Positions 1 to 11,389 of a stretch of 64,000 nucleotides of DNA are shown piece by piece. Origin of the DNA: Melanopsichium pennsylvanicum (Eukaryota > Basidiomycota > Ustilaginomycetes > Ustilaginales); the NCBI GenBank assembly GCA_900208305.1, contig OAPG01000021.1, forward strand, positions 248,001 to 312,000. Direction: 5' to 3'. Numbering within the stretch: the stretch's first letter is position 1; the number at the start of each line of letters is the position of its first letter. The translations under genes and the position numbers were made by a program. Below the pieces are notes generated by a model. That model saw only the letters and a list, made by a program, of their open reading frames with translations. It ran no database searches and was not told the origin of the DNA.

Positions 1-1974
1 CGTGGGGATAACGAGGTAGCTGTCATACTTGGCGCCAAAGAAGAAAGTCTGCTTGCCTTTGTTCGCGCTTTGAGTGGGCTTACCAACCATGAAAGGCAAA
101 TCCACGAATTCCTGGTTTACCGGGGTCAAATCAAGTCTGAGCGACTCGCCCTTGTTGATGCGGATATTCGCTGGCCAAATTCCAGTCTCGATCTCGACCA
201 CCGTGCCAGGAGGAACGAGCTGCTCTTCATCGTGCGGGTGATAGGGCCATCCAGGGAGAGAAAGGTTGTCCTCCTCGTCACCAGCCTTGGGAGCCCTCAC
301 CTTTCGACGCGAGGCGCGGATTTGGCCCGTGGGACCGATGCACTTGGAGGTGTTCATGTCGAGAACCTCGTCGTAGCTCTGAGGAACTGGCTTTCCTTGA
401 GCCGAGGCGACGGCCTGCAAGTCTTCGAGAGGCCAGCAATACTGGAAGAGAAGCTTTCCGTTACTGTCGAGTTTGCGCAGAGCGATGTACACAGTAAAGT
501 CTTGCTCAGTATCGTTCGAGGTGAAGAATTTGATACGAGGCAGGCCGACGACTCCAACGTCGTGCTCGGGCTTCCAGGTGAAGCTGATAACGGATGCTGC
601 ATCGCCTGAGTCGTAGGACAACGAGCCAATAGTGTCTGTCTTGGTCTCGGAAAGCAAACCGTCATGGCCTAGATATGCTTGAACCTCGCGCATCTCCTTG
701 GGCGGGAAATCTTCGGCAGGCACATAAGGCACGTGCTTAGGGTTGGATTGAGGACCGTATTCGAGCAACTGGTATCGCACTTTGGGGGTTTCTTCCCAGC
801 CGTTAGGGATGTCTTTGAGATATCGGTCGAAGAAACGAACCAATTCGTCCTGGTGTTGTACGTAGTCCCACCATTCTTGACCGCCATGGACACGAAGCCT
901 TTGAAACCGGATAAAGATAATTGAGCGTCAGCACACCTCTTCAAGACCAGACGATTGAGAATCCAGTAGACAGGTCGTAAACTCACCATTTGTCCTTCGA
1001 GGAAGCCTTTTTCCAAGCAAGAATACTGCCAAACATGTGAATCACCGAACCGACAGCAGCCGTTACGTAGAGGGGCACCTTAATGGCGGAGGGTGTAGCT
1101 GCCATGTCGCGACCGTGTTCGCGGAACAGACCGTCTTGTCCGGGCTGATTGATCTCTGCCGCAAGATCCCTCTGACGATCACGTCCGCACATCAAATGAA
1201 AGATGGCACCTGCAAACTTCATGTTGAAAATACCACCGCGTGCGATGACAGAGCGGTAGTCATCGGTAAGACTGAAGCGAGAAAAAGAGGGAGGTTATGT
1301 CAGTACAGGTTATTGGCACAGTGTGGGATGTTGCGAGAAAGTCCTTACCCTTCCCAAGGAGCCAAGGCCGCGAGATGAGGTGCCTGACTTTCACCCATCC
1401 AGTACTGCGACATTGCTAGTTGCGAATTGCCTGTGCTACCAATCTTGCCGTTGCACCACGGCTGCACTGCAAGCCACTCAATGGTGTCGTACGAGTCGTT
1501 GACGAGCTGCTTATCAGGTACGCAGCTTTGTACGCCCTCACTGTCGTAAGATCCTCGGGGATCAACGTTGATGATAGCGTATCCTTTAGGGCACCAGAAA
1601 GCTGGGTCAGGACCCTCAAACTTTTCAAGGCCCGAATAGGTGCCTGGCAAAATGCCAGCGTCGAGGAAGGCGAGAGCGGACATAGTAGAGAAACCTCGGC
1701 CAGTCTTGCCGTAAGGCGACCATACGAGCAGGGCGGGAACCTTTTGTTCATCGCCCGTGTTTGGACGGAAAATGTCGACGAGGATGGTAACACCATCACG
1801 CAACTTGACTGGGACGTTTTTCTCAAAGACAAGGTCTTGGTCAAGCGCTCTGGCAGTGTCATTGAGTTTCCATCCTGCTGGCAAGGTAGTTTTGGAATAC
1901 TTAGAATCGCCGTCGTAGCGAGGATCCTTTTCAGGAGCTTGTGGATGCGGGAGGATGATGGGATTGAAAGGCAT
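1..1974 (-). CDS. CocE/NonD-type serine hydrolase (peptidase S15-like), 3' end outside window
   Basis: Putative alpha/beta-hydrolase of the X-Pro dipeptidyl-peptidase/CocE family; the substrate cannot be told from sequence. Three exons fit: 1974–1349 (ATG at 1974), 1271–987, and 898 to beyond base 1. Introns start GTAAGG and GTGAGT and end CAG and AAG, and the frame stays open across both. Exon 1 holds the N-terminal sheet (VPALLVWSPYGKTG), the VDPRGSYDSEG turn and a nucleophile region reading IGSTGNSQLAMSQYWMG, where S15 enzymes usually have GxSYxG. LRVHGGQEWWDY across the exon 2/3 junction supplies the likely catalytic His. The usual GW-x-D aspartate motif is not obvious. Exon 3 encodes the C-terminal beta-rich domain (IKFFTSNDTEQDFTVYIAL). 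The family is clear, activity is inferred, and the stop codon is not in the window. Confidence 0.8.
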
Positions 1975-3791
1975 GGTGACGATGGCAGATTGCGTTCAGT
2001 GACAAATTGGAAAGGTGTGATGATTGAGGGGTGAAAGAATATGAACACTACTGAAACAATCTCAGGGCTAGTAATTATACTGGATTGCAATACACGCTGC
2101 TAGCTACTGTGGAGCGCAATTTCAATGCATGAGATTCCGTCAATAGGCTTCCACTTGGCAGCGATCCATCCAAAGGCGAACGTAGTTTTTTTTTGCGGGG
2201 GGCGCTCGGACCACCTTTCTGACTGCCGTCCAATCAAGCTCATACATGCTCAACATCTCTGTGATTTAGGCCATCGATTTCGCTCACCGCGACCTCCGAA
2301 GAGGATCACGTTCACACAAAGGAAAACGCGGCCGAATGAATGAGTAAGCTAAGCCTCAAAAGCAAGCACCACGGCGGTGACATCCGAGACAAGTGGAGCT
2401 TTGAGACGATTTAATGCTCGACCCTGGCATCACTGGCGCATGCCTCGCGAGTGAGAAACGCATGGCAGAGTGGCCACTCTTTCAAGCCCAGATTCAGGTC
2501 GGCTTTGGGACATTCTCTCACTGCTGCGGAGCCCCGCGGAATTCTGTAGTTCACTGCAATTCACTGCACAGGGCTTGGCGCCCGCTCGTGAGTCTCGAGG
2601 TGGGTGTGAGCAGGTGGCCGGATATGGGGTGCCGACTTCCACGGGGCATCCTCGGGCTTTGAAAAATGTGGAGGCATCGAGTTGCGGACGCGCCTAAATA
2701 CTTCTCACGAACCCAGGTTATGGCACCAATTTCTTGTTCAATCACAATCACAGAAGGTTGTCGAAAAACCTTTGTGAATCAGTCTTTAAGCGACTTATAA
2801 GCATGTCGATCACTTTGACTGATTCCAAAGCTAGTGTCACGTGCTTTACTTTACCTACCCGCACACATTCGCACGTATTCATCCATTTGTTTTTGATCGT
2901 TTTACTGTTAATCTTCGGGTTTTGCCCTCAAAAGCTGTTACGTTCCATCAATTGTCTCGACTTCTCGTCCACGCTCATACACTCTCAACGATCTCGTTGC
3001 AACAGCATTCTACTCTCTGGATGGAAACACTGTAGCTGATTCTCAGAGTGTATATCATGTTTCCCCTGACAGAACCTTTTAAATTGCTACACATTCTACG
3101 GTGAATTCAAAGCTTTAACTTAGGTATTGTGAGTGCCGCTCGCGACTGGCTGGCAAGCTATCAACCTTGGCCGTGCAGGGTGTTATTAAAAACCGAGAAA
3201 GATGACTAAACCTCTCAAAAAAGGAAGGGAAGGGAGCATGAAAACGCGAGCTGCAACGGATGGCGGTCAAGAAGCAAGGGGTCGAGTGATGAGCTGGCCA
3301 TAACCTACCTCCACGTGGCCTTTCTGCTTACTAATTCACACATGATCGATCTCCCAGTGGGTATCACTTACGGCGAAGCTTATGCTTCTTGCAGCGCGCC
3401 GCAGTTGGCATTTCCACTGTGCCAAGCCATTCAATCTGAAGTTAAAATGGTATCAGATTAACTATGCATCGGTTGTTGGTGTGATATGCGTGCGCATCAA
3501 GGGTACAGAGACGTCATTGCGTTAATCTGAAGCTGCAGTTCTAAGAAGAAAAGCGTGCTAAGTTGGTTTGGTTTGGCGACTGGAAAGAACAACACAAAAC
3601 AAGCAATTCGAAGAGAGCCGCGATGCGAATTCTTCGTTCTGCGTATATTCATTCAAGTTTCGTCTGTGCGTGTCGGGGTTCGTCGGAGTCACGTGTCCTT
3701 CTTTTCTCTATCGTTTTTTTTGTAAACTTCTTGCTTACTTTGTTTCAAACCATCACTCACTCACGATCATCCCTCAAACGATATTGCACAT
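1975..3791. other. divergent intergenic region, no gene seen
   Basis: This 1.8-kb stretch lies between the start of the hydrolase (leftward) and the start of the epimerase (rightward), so it probably contains both promoters. The open frames inside are short, overlap one another on both strands and show no recognisable domain. A T-rich tract (ATCG followed by nine T) about 80 bases before the epimerase ATG is typical of fungal promoters. No tRNA or repeat was seen. Confidence 0.5.
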
Positions 3792-5058
3792 ATGGTCTCA
3801 CAAAAGCCTAGAATTCTCATTCCCGGTGGTGCCGGCTACATTGGCTCGCACGTCGCCTTGGTCACTCTCCTCACTCGCAAGTACAAGGTCACTGGTAAGT
3901 AGCACATTAAGACCCATGATCCTGATAGAACCATCGATCACGACCGCGTTTGCTGGCACTCAACTCTGCTTCTATTCTCCGTGAAACAACGTTCTATCTT
4001 ACATCTTGATCGCGCTTGCTTTCGCGCACATAGTCCTCGATAACTTCCACAACGCTTTCCCCACGGCTGTAAAGCGCCTCGAAAGTATCGCCATCGATGA
4101 GCTCCCCGCCGATGCTTCCCAACAGGACAAGGATGACTGCAAGGTGGATGTTTTCAAGGGTGACCTTCGCTCCAAGGACGACATTGCCAAGGTTTTCTCG
4201 TCCTACTCTGGTGAGGACAAGATTTGGGGTGTCATCCTCTGCGCTGCCCTCAAAGCGGTTGGCGAATCCTCCGAGATCCCTATTGACTACTACGATGTCA
4301 ACGTCGGTGGTCTCGTCAATCTGCTCAAAGTCATGCATGACAATGACTGCCATCGCCTCGTCTACTCGTCCTCGGCTACCGTTTATGGCACGCCTCCCAA
4401 AGTGCCCATTCCCGAATCCACGCGGCTTGCGCCCGAGTCGGTGTACGGGCGTACCAAATGGATGAGCGAACTGATTATCCGCGACGTGTGCGATGCGTAC
4501 CCCGAGTTCCGAGCCATCAGTCTTCGTTACTTTAACCCTGCTGGTGCGCACAAGTCTGGTAAGATTGGCGAGGACCCTCGTGGCAAGCCTGGTAATCTTC
4601 TTCCGCTCCTAGCTCAGATGGCTGTTGGCAAGTACAGAGAGGGAGGACTCAAGGTGTTCGGAAACGACTATCCCACCCCAGACGGAACGTGTGTTAGGGA
4701 CTACATTCATATTGAGGATCTTGCAGGAGGCCACGTCAACGCAGTCGAGGCTTTGGACAGGGATGACATCTTTGCCCAAGGCAAGACGGAGACCAAGGGC
4801 AAATACAGGGCTTACAACCTCGGAAAGGGTGTGGGTATGAGCGTGTTGAACATGGTGGATGCCATGAAGAAAGTGTCCGGTTATGAATTTCCCCACACCA
4901 TCGTCGGCAGGAGGACAGGTGACGTGCCCGATTTGACAGCTGACCCAAGTCTGGCCGAGAGGGAGTTGGGATTCAAGGCGAAAAGGAACCTGGACGATAT
5001 GGCTCAGGATCTTTGGAGGTGGCAGAGCGGGAACCCTGAGGGCTATGGTGAGCAGTAA
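3792..5058 (+). CDS. uge1: UDP-glucose 4-epimerase (stand-alone Gal10/GalE type)
   Basis: Interconverts UDP-glucose and UDP-galactose in the Leloir pathway and for cell-wall or glycan precursors; cytosolic, NAD-dependent short-chain dehydrogenase fold. Two exons, 3792–3894 and 4034–5058, give 375 aa. The 139-nt intron starts GTAAGT and ends ATAG, and splicing rebuilds the continuous strand KVTVLDNFHNAF. The short first exon carries the NAD-binding glycine motif GGAGYIGSH. Exon 2 has the catalytic region SSSATVYG followed by YGRTK (the Y-x-x-x-K pair), then RYFNPAGAH and the substrate-binding segment GTCVRDYIHIEDLA. The C-terminal aldose 1-epimerase domain of yeast Gal10 is absent, so this is the monofunctional form. 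Identity is secure; the symbol follows the usual name for the monofunctional enzyme. Confidence 0.95.
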
Positions 5059-5990
5059 AATTGTAGCTTCCTGATGGCTCGAATCGACCAAGAGAAAGAA
5101 CGAGTATGTGAAAAATAGGTTGATTTTTAACATGATATATCACAAGTCAGAAAAATACCGTACCGAAAGCTGCAAATCAGAGAGCCGCTTCATCACGAGA
5201 CAAGCTGAGATTCACAGAAAGACACAACATACAGAAAGACACAACATACAGAAAGACACAACATACAGAAAGACATAACAAAGCTACACATGTTGGCCTC
5301 CATCTGTTGAATCAAGGTGAGATTCTCAAGCAACAAGAAAAGAAAGAGATGACAAGATAATGGCTGCACGTGCATCAAAAGAGTCGTTTTCAGCACGCGT
5401 TTATGCGCATGCACTCGTGTGGTTCTACCGAAAAATAAAATGTTTCTATGCTATCACAAAAAAGGCGGCATCAAACCAGCACAAAGCAGCGCATACTCTC
5501 ACACAATTAGCCGGTGATATTACAAAGTGTCCAAAAAAAAAAGGTGTTGTTCTCCAGAAAAAGGGGTTAATTTTACTACACACAGCATAGCACAGCACAG
5601 CACAGCACAGCCATCGCAGCTTGATGCAGTCATCCCGGTTCTCTTAGCTCCCACAGCATATAATCTAATAAACATGACTATACTCAGCCACCCTAAGTGG
5701 GCTAATATCGCACGCTTTCCTTGTCCCTCCTCCATGTCCCTCGCAGTGGAGAAGCTCTAGCCTTACAGTATCAAGGATCAACAAGGTGAAATTCTTGTGC
5801 ACGAACCGCAACGCAGTGCACAGCAGGCTCACCTTCATTTCGACCCATCGTTGGTTTACTTTCTAACTTTACTGCTTCTGCTCTTTATCGAGCATGTGCA
5901 ACCATTCTGAGGTGTAAAACAAGCTCAATTCGACATCAAACACCTTCATCTCAAACACATAGGCTCTGCTTTTTGCTCTGCGGGCTCGAA
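5059..5990. other. intergenic region with short tandem repeats
   Basis: Holds the 3' end of the epimerase transcript and the promoter of the LIM gene. Two low-complexity tracts are visible: a 17-bp tandem repeat at 5214–5279 and a CAGCA run near 5585–5610. Short open frames on both strands look random. Confidence 0.5.
5214..5279 (+). repeat. 17-bp tandem repeat, about 3.9 copies
   Basis: The unit ACAGAAAGACACAACAT occurs three times without a mismatch (5214–5264) and is followed by a partial copy with one C-to-T change. It lies about 155 bp after the epimerase stop codon, probably in or just past the 3' untranslated region. Confidence 0.9.
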
Positions 5991-8771
5991 ATGTCCACTC
6001 CTACAGCTCTCGTCGCCATCTCTCCAAACCGTCTAGGTTTCTGTCAACGCTGCGGAGACCCTGTCTCAAACAAGCTTCGGTGCACTCGCTGCGGCGGAAC
6101 TTCCAAACGCTCCCTTTCGCCGCTGCCTGCTGCTCGCAAACCTGATCCGTGGGCGAACAGATATGTTAACAGCAATTTCCCCTTTCCTGTCCACACCGAA
6201 GAACAAGAATACCTGCACAACCAACCACCACCACCACTGTCTCCCAACACAGCCAGTCACGATCCAAGCCTTGGCTTCGGCATGCCTAGTCGAATTTCTC
6301 GAGATCTCCGCATCAGTGCCTCCAATAAGCACGACCTAGCTCGTCTTTCAAGTTCAGCATCCGACCTAGCGCTCAGTCCCATTGACACAACCTCATCCAG
6401 ACTCGGTTCAACTTCAAGTACGCATCAGGCCGCGAGAAGGCCAAGCAACGACTACTCTGCTCCCACCATCAAAGGTTCCGACGGCGTCCTCTCGAAAGTA
6501 TGTGGAACTCTTGTAGAGCCCTCGAGCTCGCGCAACAAATGGGCCTGTTCCAACTGCAGTACTATCTTTGCTCGCGATTCAACCCTATACGCCGCTCCCA
6601 CGTCCCTTCAACCTCACGACTCATCCTACTACTGTCGTGATTGCTATTGCAAGCGCTACTCCTTTGGCGAGTGCAAAGGTTGTGGCAGAGACGTGCTTGG
6701 GAGCACAAAGCAAGAAGGAAGATATGTCAAGGCCCCTGCTGGATTGTGGCACGGCAAGTGTTGGAAGTGTGTCCATTGCGAGAGAAAGGACAATGTCTTG
6801 GTTGGCATGGACGGCAGACCCGTGTGCGAAGGCTGTTTCGACAGACCTCGCACACGCGAGGCTGCTGTAGAGCCTTCAGGAGTCAAGAATAAGAAGCCAA
6901 ACTTAGAAATGCCCGATATCAGGAGGCTCACCAAAATTGGTGCGGTCAGGAATGGTCCGATGGGAGCAACCATTGCAGAATTAACCAAGAAGCTCGGCCA
7001 ACAAAGCGTCTCTGCTTCGCCAAACATTCCGATCTCTAGCAGTAGAAGCGGATTAAACTGCTCGTTGCTCAACTCAAGTTCCTCGCACAGCTCCCTTGAA
7101 GCACCCAGATCTCCGGCCAAAGACTGCTTCGCCTTTTCCACCCATGCATATACATCCTCCACAAACAGCATGGACAGATCAGCAAGTTTCACCGGTAGCC
7201 CTCCGAAGCCGCGCCCTGTGACAGCGCAGTTCAAAAATGGACTGAATCTCGCCGCCTTCCAATCCTCTTTCGCTACCCATACCGGTAACGAGCGACCGTA
7301 CCGCACAGACTCGCGCAGTCGCAGTGTTAGTCCTGTGAAACGTCCGGAATGGACATGCGTGGCTTCGCAGCAGCAAGTCGCACCTGAGATGAAAGTCAGG
7401 TCCTCGCCAAGTTCTTCTCTGGAGAATGACATGGGTGGCTCAAAAGTTCCTGGCAGCCCCTCGCTGCCTCTTCTCGCCACAGCCATTGCTGACAGGACTC
7501 GATTCGATCTTTCTCCTGGTGAGCTTGGTCGACCTCGCACGTCAAGTGGCTACCCTCGTCCGCTCAATTCTCCCTTTTCTAAGCACAGCGATCCCTCTGA
7601 CCCCATCCAAGCGGAGAAAACATCTCCGATTCTGGAGTTCGACAAAAGCTCATCCAATCTTGAACCGGCTTCGGCCACAGCTCGATGTGTCGCCTGCCAT
7701 CGGCTTCCCTTTGAGCGCGTGTTGTCGACGCCATCATACGAAGGCGAGGTGATGATGGTTACACTCAGCCACAACATCCATTTGCATGCCGAGTGCTTCA
7801 TCTGCTCTGTGTGTAAAGGCACCATTGACGGATCGAAGTTGTTTGTGAGGTTGCGGGACGATAATGAGCACGGTGCTTTGGGTGAGGGACTCGGTGCATT
7901 TGCGCATCCAACGTGCTCCCCAACGCTTCAGCTCAAGGTCGTCCAAGCTCAATCGCCCAAAAGTGGCGCGGACAAGGGTCAGCGTAGCTATCGTGTTGGC
8001 AATGGTCTAGATCCTGGCAGCGCGCTAGGTACGACGAGCGGCGAGAGAAGTCACGCGACTCACCAGAGGGAGCTCAAGCCTAGTCCAACACCTTCCCCGG
8101 CAACGTCGATGCGAGACCACCGTGTTGGGGCTGGTGCTCGGCCATCGATTCTGACCGAGGATCATACTCAGACTTGTGCTTCTGCAAACAGCGCCACTTG
8201 CTCTGATTCAGGAAGCTCGGCAGACCCCGCTCGTATCATCAATGGTATTTCAAAAGCTGCGCCGGTCATTCGTCCATTTCAGTCTACCGCAGGAGCCGCT
8301 TCACCTACACGCTCTACCATTCTCAATCCACCATCTTGGTCGAATTCCAACCCTTCTTCCTATCTTCTAAACAGACCCACCAACCCTGCCGCTGGAATCT
8401 TTTCTCGACTCAACGCTCTCTCATCTAAGTCTGAAAACGCGTCTCTCAACTTGGCCTCGACCACGTCTACCAACAATAATCATGCTGGTCGTTTTGGAGG
8501 AATGCAATGCTGCGCATACTGCGGTGAAAAGCTCTCGAGCCTCGAATGCGTTCTAGGGCCTCGTGGCACTCAATGGCATAAAAACTGTTTAATTTGCAGA
8601 GGTCCACCCGAACCCGAACCAAAGGGCGTCTTTGTGAATTATCGAAGGGGTGACAGACCCAAATGGTGCGGGAAACGATTGGATTCAGGTGCAAAGGTGA
8701 ATCAACAAGGAGAGGTTCGTTGTCGAGCTTGCTACGATGCAGAGAGCTCCGCTTTCCGCATCAAGGCGTAA
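5991..8771 (+). CDS. LIM-domain zinc-binding protein, 926 aa
   Basis: Probable cytoskeleton- or signalling-associated adaptor; LIM domains bind proteins rather than carry out catalysis. The first ATG of the frame is at 5991, and codons before it do not begin with ATG. An N-terminal four-cysteine knuckle (CQRC…CTRC, residues ~18–34) is followed by a long Ser/Pro-rich disordered segment. A first zinc region (residues ~186–284) has CSNC, CRDC, CKGC, HGKCWKCVHC and CEGC, fitting a double-finger LIM. A second block (~562–650) contains CVAC, HAECFICSVC and a final HPTC. A third (~838–920) contains CAYC, WHKNCLIC and CRAC. The linkers are Ser-rich and probably disordered. No intron is needed. The exact LIM boundaries and the orthologue name cannot be fixed here. 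Confidence 0.85.
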   Translation: MSTPTALVAISPNRLGFCQRCGDPVSNKLRCTRCGGTSKRSLSPLPAARKPDPWANRYVNSNFPFPVHTEEQEYLHNQPPPPLSPNTASHDPSLGFGMPSRISRDLRISASNKHDLARLSSSASDLALSPIDTTSSRLGSTSSTHQAARRPSNDYSAPTIKGSDGVLSKVCGTLVEPSSSRNKWACSNCSTIFARDSTLYAAPTSLQPHDSSYYCRDCYCKRYSFGECKGCGRDVLGSTKQEGRYVKAPAGLWHGKCWKCVHCERKDNVLVGMDGRPVCEGCFDRPRTREAAVEPSGVKNKKPNLEMPDIRRLTKIGAVRNGPMGATIAELTKKLGQQSVSASPNIPISSSRSGLNCSLLNSSSSHSSLEAPRSPAKDCFAFSTHAYTSSTNSMDRSASFTGSPPKPRPVTAQFKNGLNLAAFQSSFATHTGNERPYRTDSRSRSVSPVKRPEWTCVASQQQVAPEMKVRSSPSSSLENDMGGSKVPGSPSLPLLATAIADRTRFDLSPGELGRPRTSSGYPRPLNSPFSKHSDPSDPIQAEKTSPILEFDKSSSNLEPASATARCVACHRLPFERVLSTPSYEGEVMMVTLSHNIHLHAECFICSVCKGTIDGSKLFVRLRDDNEHGALGEGLGAFAHPTCSPTLQLKVVQAQSPKSGADKGQRSYRVGNGLDPGSALGTTSGERSHATHQRELKPSPTPSPATSMRDHRVGAGARPSILTEDHTQTCASANSATCSDSGSSADPARIINGISKAAPVIRPFQSTAGAASPTRSTILNPPSWSNSNPSSYLLNRPTNPAAGIFSRLNALSSKSENASLNLASTTSTNNNHAGRFGGMQCCAYCGEKLSSLECVLGPRGTQWHKNCLICRGPPEPEPKGVFVNYRRGDRPKWCGKRLDSGAKVNQQGEVRCRACYDAESSAFRIKA

Positions 8772-9197
8772 TGTCCCAACGTCATTGTGCCAATTTCGTT
8801 TGTCAAGGTCGTTTGTCACAGTTGAAGAGATGTTAAGTTAGAACCTTGAAGAAGAAGAAAAACCCTTGTTGACATGGTCCTCATCAACACACTTGACTGC
8901 TCACACGGAACGTTCATATTTAGTCTGTGTCACATTGAATCGATCATGATGTGCAAATTTTGACATTGACACGCAAAAGAAACACACAAACTTGTTATAA
9001 AGAAGAAAGGATGCTCTGCTCGAATGATAATTCATTACCAATACAATGGGTGAAGAGACGAGAACAGAAACTGAAAGAGGGGGAGGAGGGGTTGAGCGAT
9101 TGATCAAGTCTAAGCGTAAGCCAAGACGAGCATCGGACGACTGAGCCACTCAGGTAAACCAGTCATTTTTGAAGTGTACCAATAGAAGGGGAAGCAA
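8772..9197. other. convergent 3' intergenic region
   Basis: Lies between the stop codons of the LIM gene (plus) and the P0 gene (minus), so it should hold both 3' untranslated regions. It has A-rich and G-rich patches but no gene or recognisable repeat. Confidence 0.5.
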
Positions 9198-10139
9198 TTA
9201 GTCGAAGAGACCGAAGCCCATGTCGTCATCCGACTCCTCCTTCTCCTCCTCCTTCTCCTCGACTGCGGCAGCGGCAGCACCGGTATCGGCGGCAGCAGCG
9301 ACGGGGGCAGCGGCGGCGAAAGCCTCTGGGTTAGCAAGGTACTCCTTTGCCTTCTTGGAACCCTCGAACTCGAAATCGGTGGCAAGAGAGACGGCGATGA
9401 GGTTCTTGTAACCATTGACAAGCGAGTGCATGACGGAAGCAATGGTAGGGTAGTTAAGAGCCAACGAAATGCAAGCAACCTGCTTAATACCCAGCACGAA
9501 TCGGTCAACGAGCTCATCCTCGGAAACATCGAGAACCGACGACTCGAAGCACTGACCCTGATCATAAATCTGAACAACAGTCATACCGTAGGTGAAGGGC
9601 GAAATGTTGAGCATGTTCAACAAGGTAGCCTCGGAAGTACCCACACGGTTACCTGCGTCAACCACCTTAACATCAGAGACAATCTCGATGGTACCACGAG
9701 CGATCTTGGTAGGAACACCGAGAGCCTGGAAGAAAGAAGTCTTACCTGGCTCCATACCAGTGTTACCGGCCTTGACGTAAATGTCGGCGGGAGCGTAAGC
9801 ACCGGCACGAGCGGGAGCGGCGACACGGTTGGAAAGGATCTGATCACGAACATCCTTGAGATCACCCGAGGTGAAGACGAAACCAATGTTACCCTTAAGG
9901 TGGGGGAGCAGACGCTCGTAATCGGGCTTGTCACCAACAAGAAGACGCAAGGCACGACGAGCCATGGTGTTCTTACCCATCAGAACAACACCACGTCCGC
10001 GGAGAGACTGACGAATTTGGTGCATCTGCTGCGAGGAAACATTATCAATGTTGACAATGAAGATGGAGGGGTACTTTTCGAGCAGCTCGGTGAGCTTGTC
10101 GAACCAAGCTTCCTTGGTAGCACGAGGCATTCCACCCAT
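9198..10139 (-). CDS. RPP0: 60S acidic ribosomal protein P0 (uL10)
   Basis: Base of the ribosomal stalk on the large subunit. It anchors P1/P2 dimers and helps recruit and activate elongation factors. The 313-aa frame starts at ATG 10139 and has no intron. Visible features are the N-terminal rRNA-binding uL10 domain (residues ~5–105, with the [11 protein letters not shown] segment), the eukaryote-specific insertion ([17 protein letters not shown]), the P1/P2-binding helices (~200–260), an Ala-rich hinge and the acidic tail ending [11 protein letters not shown], the invariant P-protein terminus contacted by elongation factors and ribosome-inactivating proteins. A second in-frame ATG is three codons downstream. 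The opposite strand carries a long antisense frame that is only a shadow. Identity is certain. Confidence 0.98.
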   Translation of the reverse strand: MGGMPRATKEAWFDKLTELLEKYPSIFIVNIDNVSSQQMHQIRQSLRGRGVVLMGKNTMARRALRLLVGDKPDYERLLPHLKGNIGFVFTSGDLKDVRDQILSNRVAAPARAGAYAPADIYVKAGNTGMEPGKTSFFQALGVPTKIARGTIEIVSDVKVVDAGNRVGTSEATLLNMLNISPFTYGMTVVQIYDQGQCFESSVLDVSEDELVDRFVLGIKQVACISLALNYPTIASVMHSLVNGYKNLIAVSLATDFEFEGSKKAKEYLANPEAFAAAAPVAAAADTGAAAAAVEEKEEEKEESDDDMGFGLFD

Positions 10140-10876
10140 TTTGGCGATAAAGTTGTTTTTTGTTTGTTTGTTTCGAGGTTATTGGAAAGGGTTGTTGAAG
10201 AAGCAAGTTCGGCCTACCTATCACCTCGGAGAGTGGATTGAAAGGTACTTTTAAAGGTCGAACAAAGGGCAATCAGGGATTGATGGAGGAAAGAAAGAGG
10301 TCAAGGATTGCATTGAGCTGCCATAGACCCGATCATCCAGACGAGCAAGAATTTCTGTCTTACTAAGAGATTGTTGCTGCGGTAAGTTCTGTCTGCTGAA
10401 TACAATCTTATTTCGGATCCGTTTGCATTCCCCATTTTTATTCTTCAAATGTTAGTTCGCGCGATTATCAGCAAATGTGAAAGTGTCGTACTCCGAATCC
10501 CGAAAACGTTCAGAGGAAAGCAAGTTGCAACCTCAACCGCCAACCGCCAACCAACACCACAAATCATCCTTTGGCTACAACTTGATCTTAACCTTATCAT
10601 CACAATCGAAAGGCGCAGCACATCGCACAGTCACTTTGAAAGCATTATCAATCCCGTCCTATAAATCGCTCTCACGGTGCATCCTCTCATTCCTGCCTCA
10701 GATGCCACGCCGAATCTAAAACATTTCATCACGTATATCAGCACACACATCTCGCCGTCTAGGAGAAGCTGGCTCCCAACTTCAAGGTGTGAAGCCCCTT
10801 TGTACCGTACCGACGGGATCATACCGCAGCTGATTTTGGGCGTGGCTTCAGTCCTTACAGAGAGAAATGCTCGGGC
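10140..10876. other. divergent promoter region of RPP0 and the 832-aa gene
   Basis: A 737-bp region between two divergent starts. The 60 bases before the P0 ATG are pyrimidine-rich on the coding strand, as is common for ribosomal-protein genes. No gene is supported; a 5' untranslated intron of RPP0 cannot be excluded. Confidence 0.5.
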
Positions 10877-11357
10877 ATGTCCTTTAGCACTGCGTTTCAT
10901 TCGCTGCGCTTTCCAGCCAGATCCATAGCAGTCAGTCAGCTTCCAAGGATACTGGCTCTCCCAACTGGATCTAGGACAAGCTCAAACATCTCATATGGGC
11001 GTCGAAGCCCGCATTCAACGAGGAAGACGGTGCCACACGCGCCGCACCGACATCTGGACGAAGCTGGACCCTCTCGCTGCTTCTGCACCTCGCATTCAAA
11101 CAACAAGGCTTCTGAGCTTCCACTCGAGGAGCTGCACTACGAATCCTCGCTTGACAACTATCGACATGCCCAGCTATCTACTTCAAAAGACTACTGGCAG
11201 TTTGCAAATACATCAAGCTCGACGACGTCGCGGTTCGACGCCGAGCCGCGTACGCAATCTAGAGGTCGAGCGTCCACAAGCATACATTATGACTTTGCTC
11301 AATCAATACCAATACGAAACCTGTTGTCCGAAGCGCACCAAAGCTCATCTCAAGAGC

Positions 11358-11389
<32 letters not shown>

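Noticed and set aside
5973..5990. Six-codon upstream extension of the LIM gene frame
   Set aside because: It begins at TTG; the first ATG is 5991.
6656..7540. 294-codon minus-strand frame opposite the LIM gene
   Set aside because: Shadow frame; the plus strand carries the cysteine-rich LIM motifs.
9426..10241. 271-codon plus-strand frame opposite RPP0
   Set aside because: Antisense shadow of a highly biased, conserved gene, with no domain of its own.
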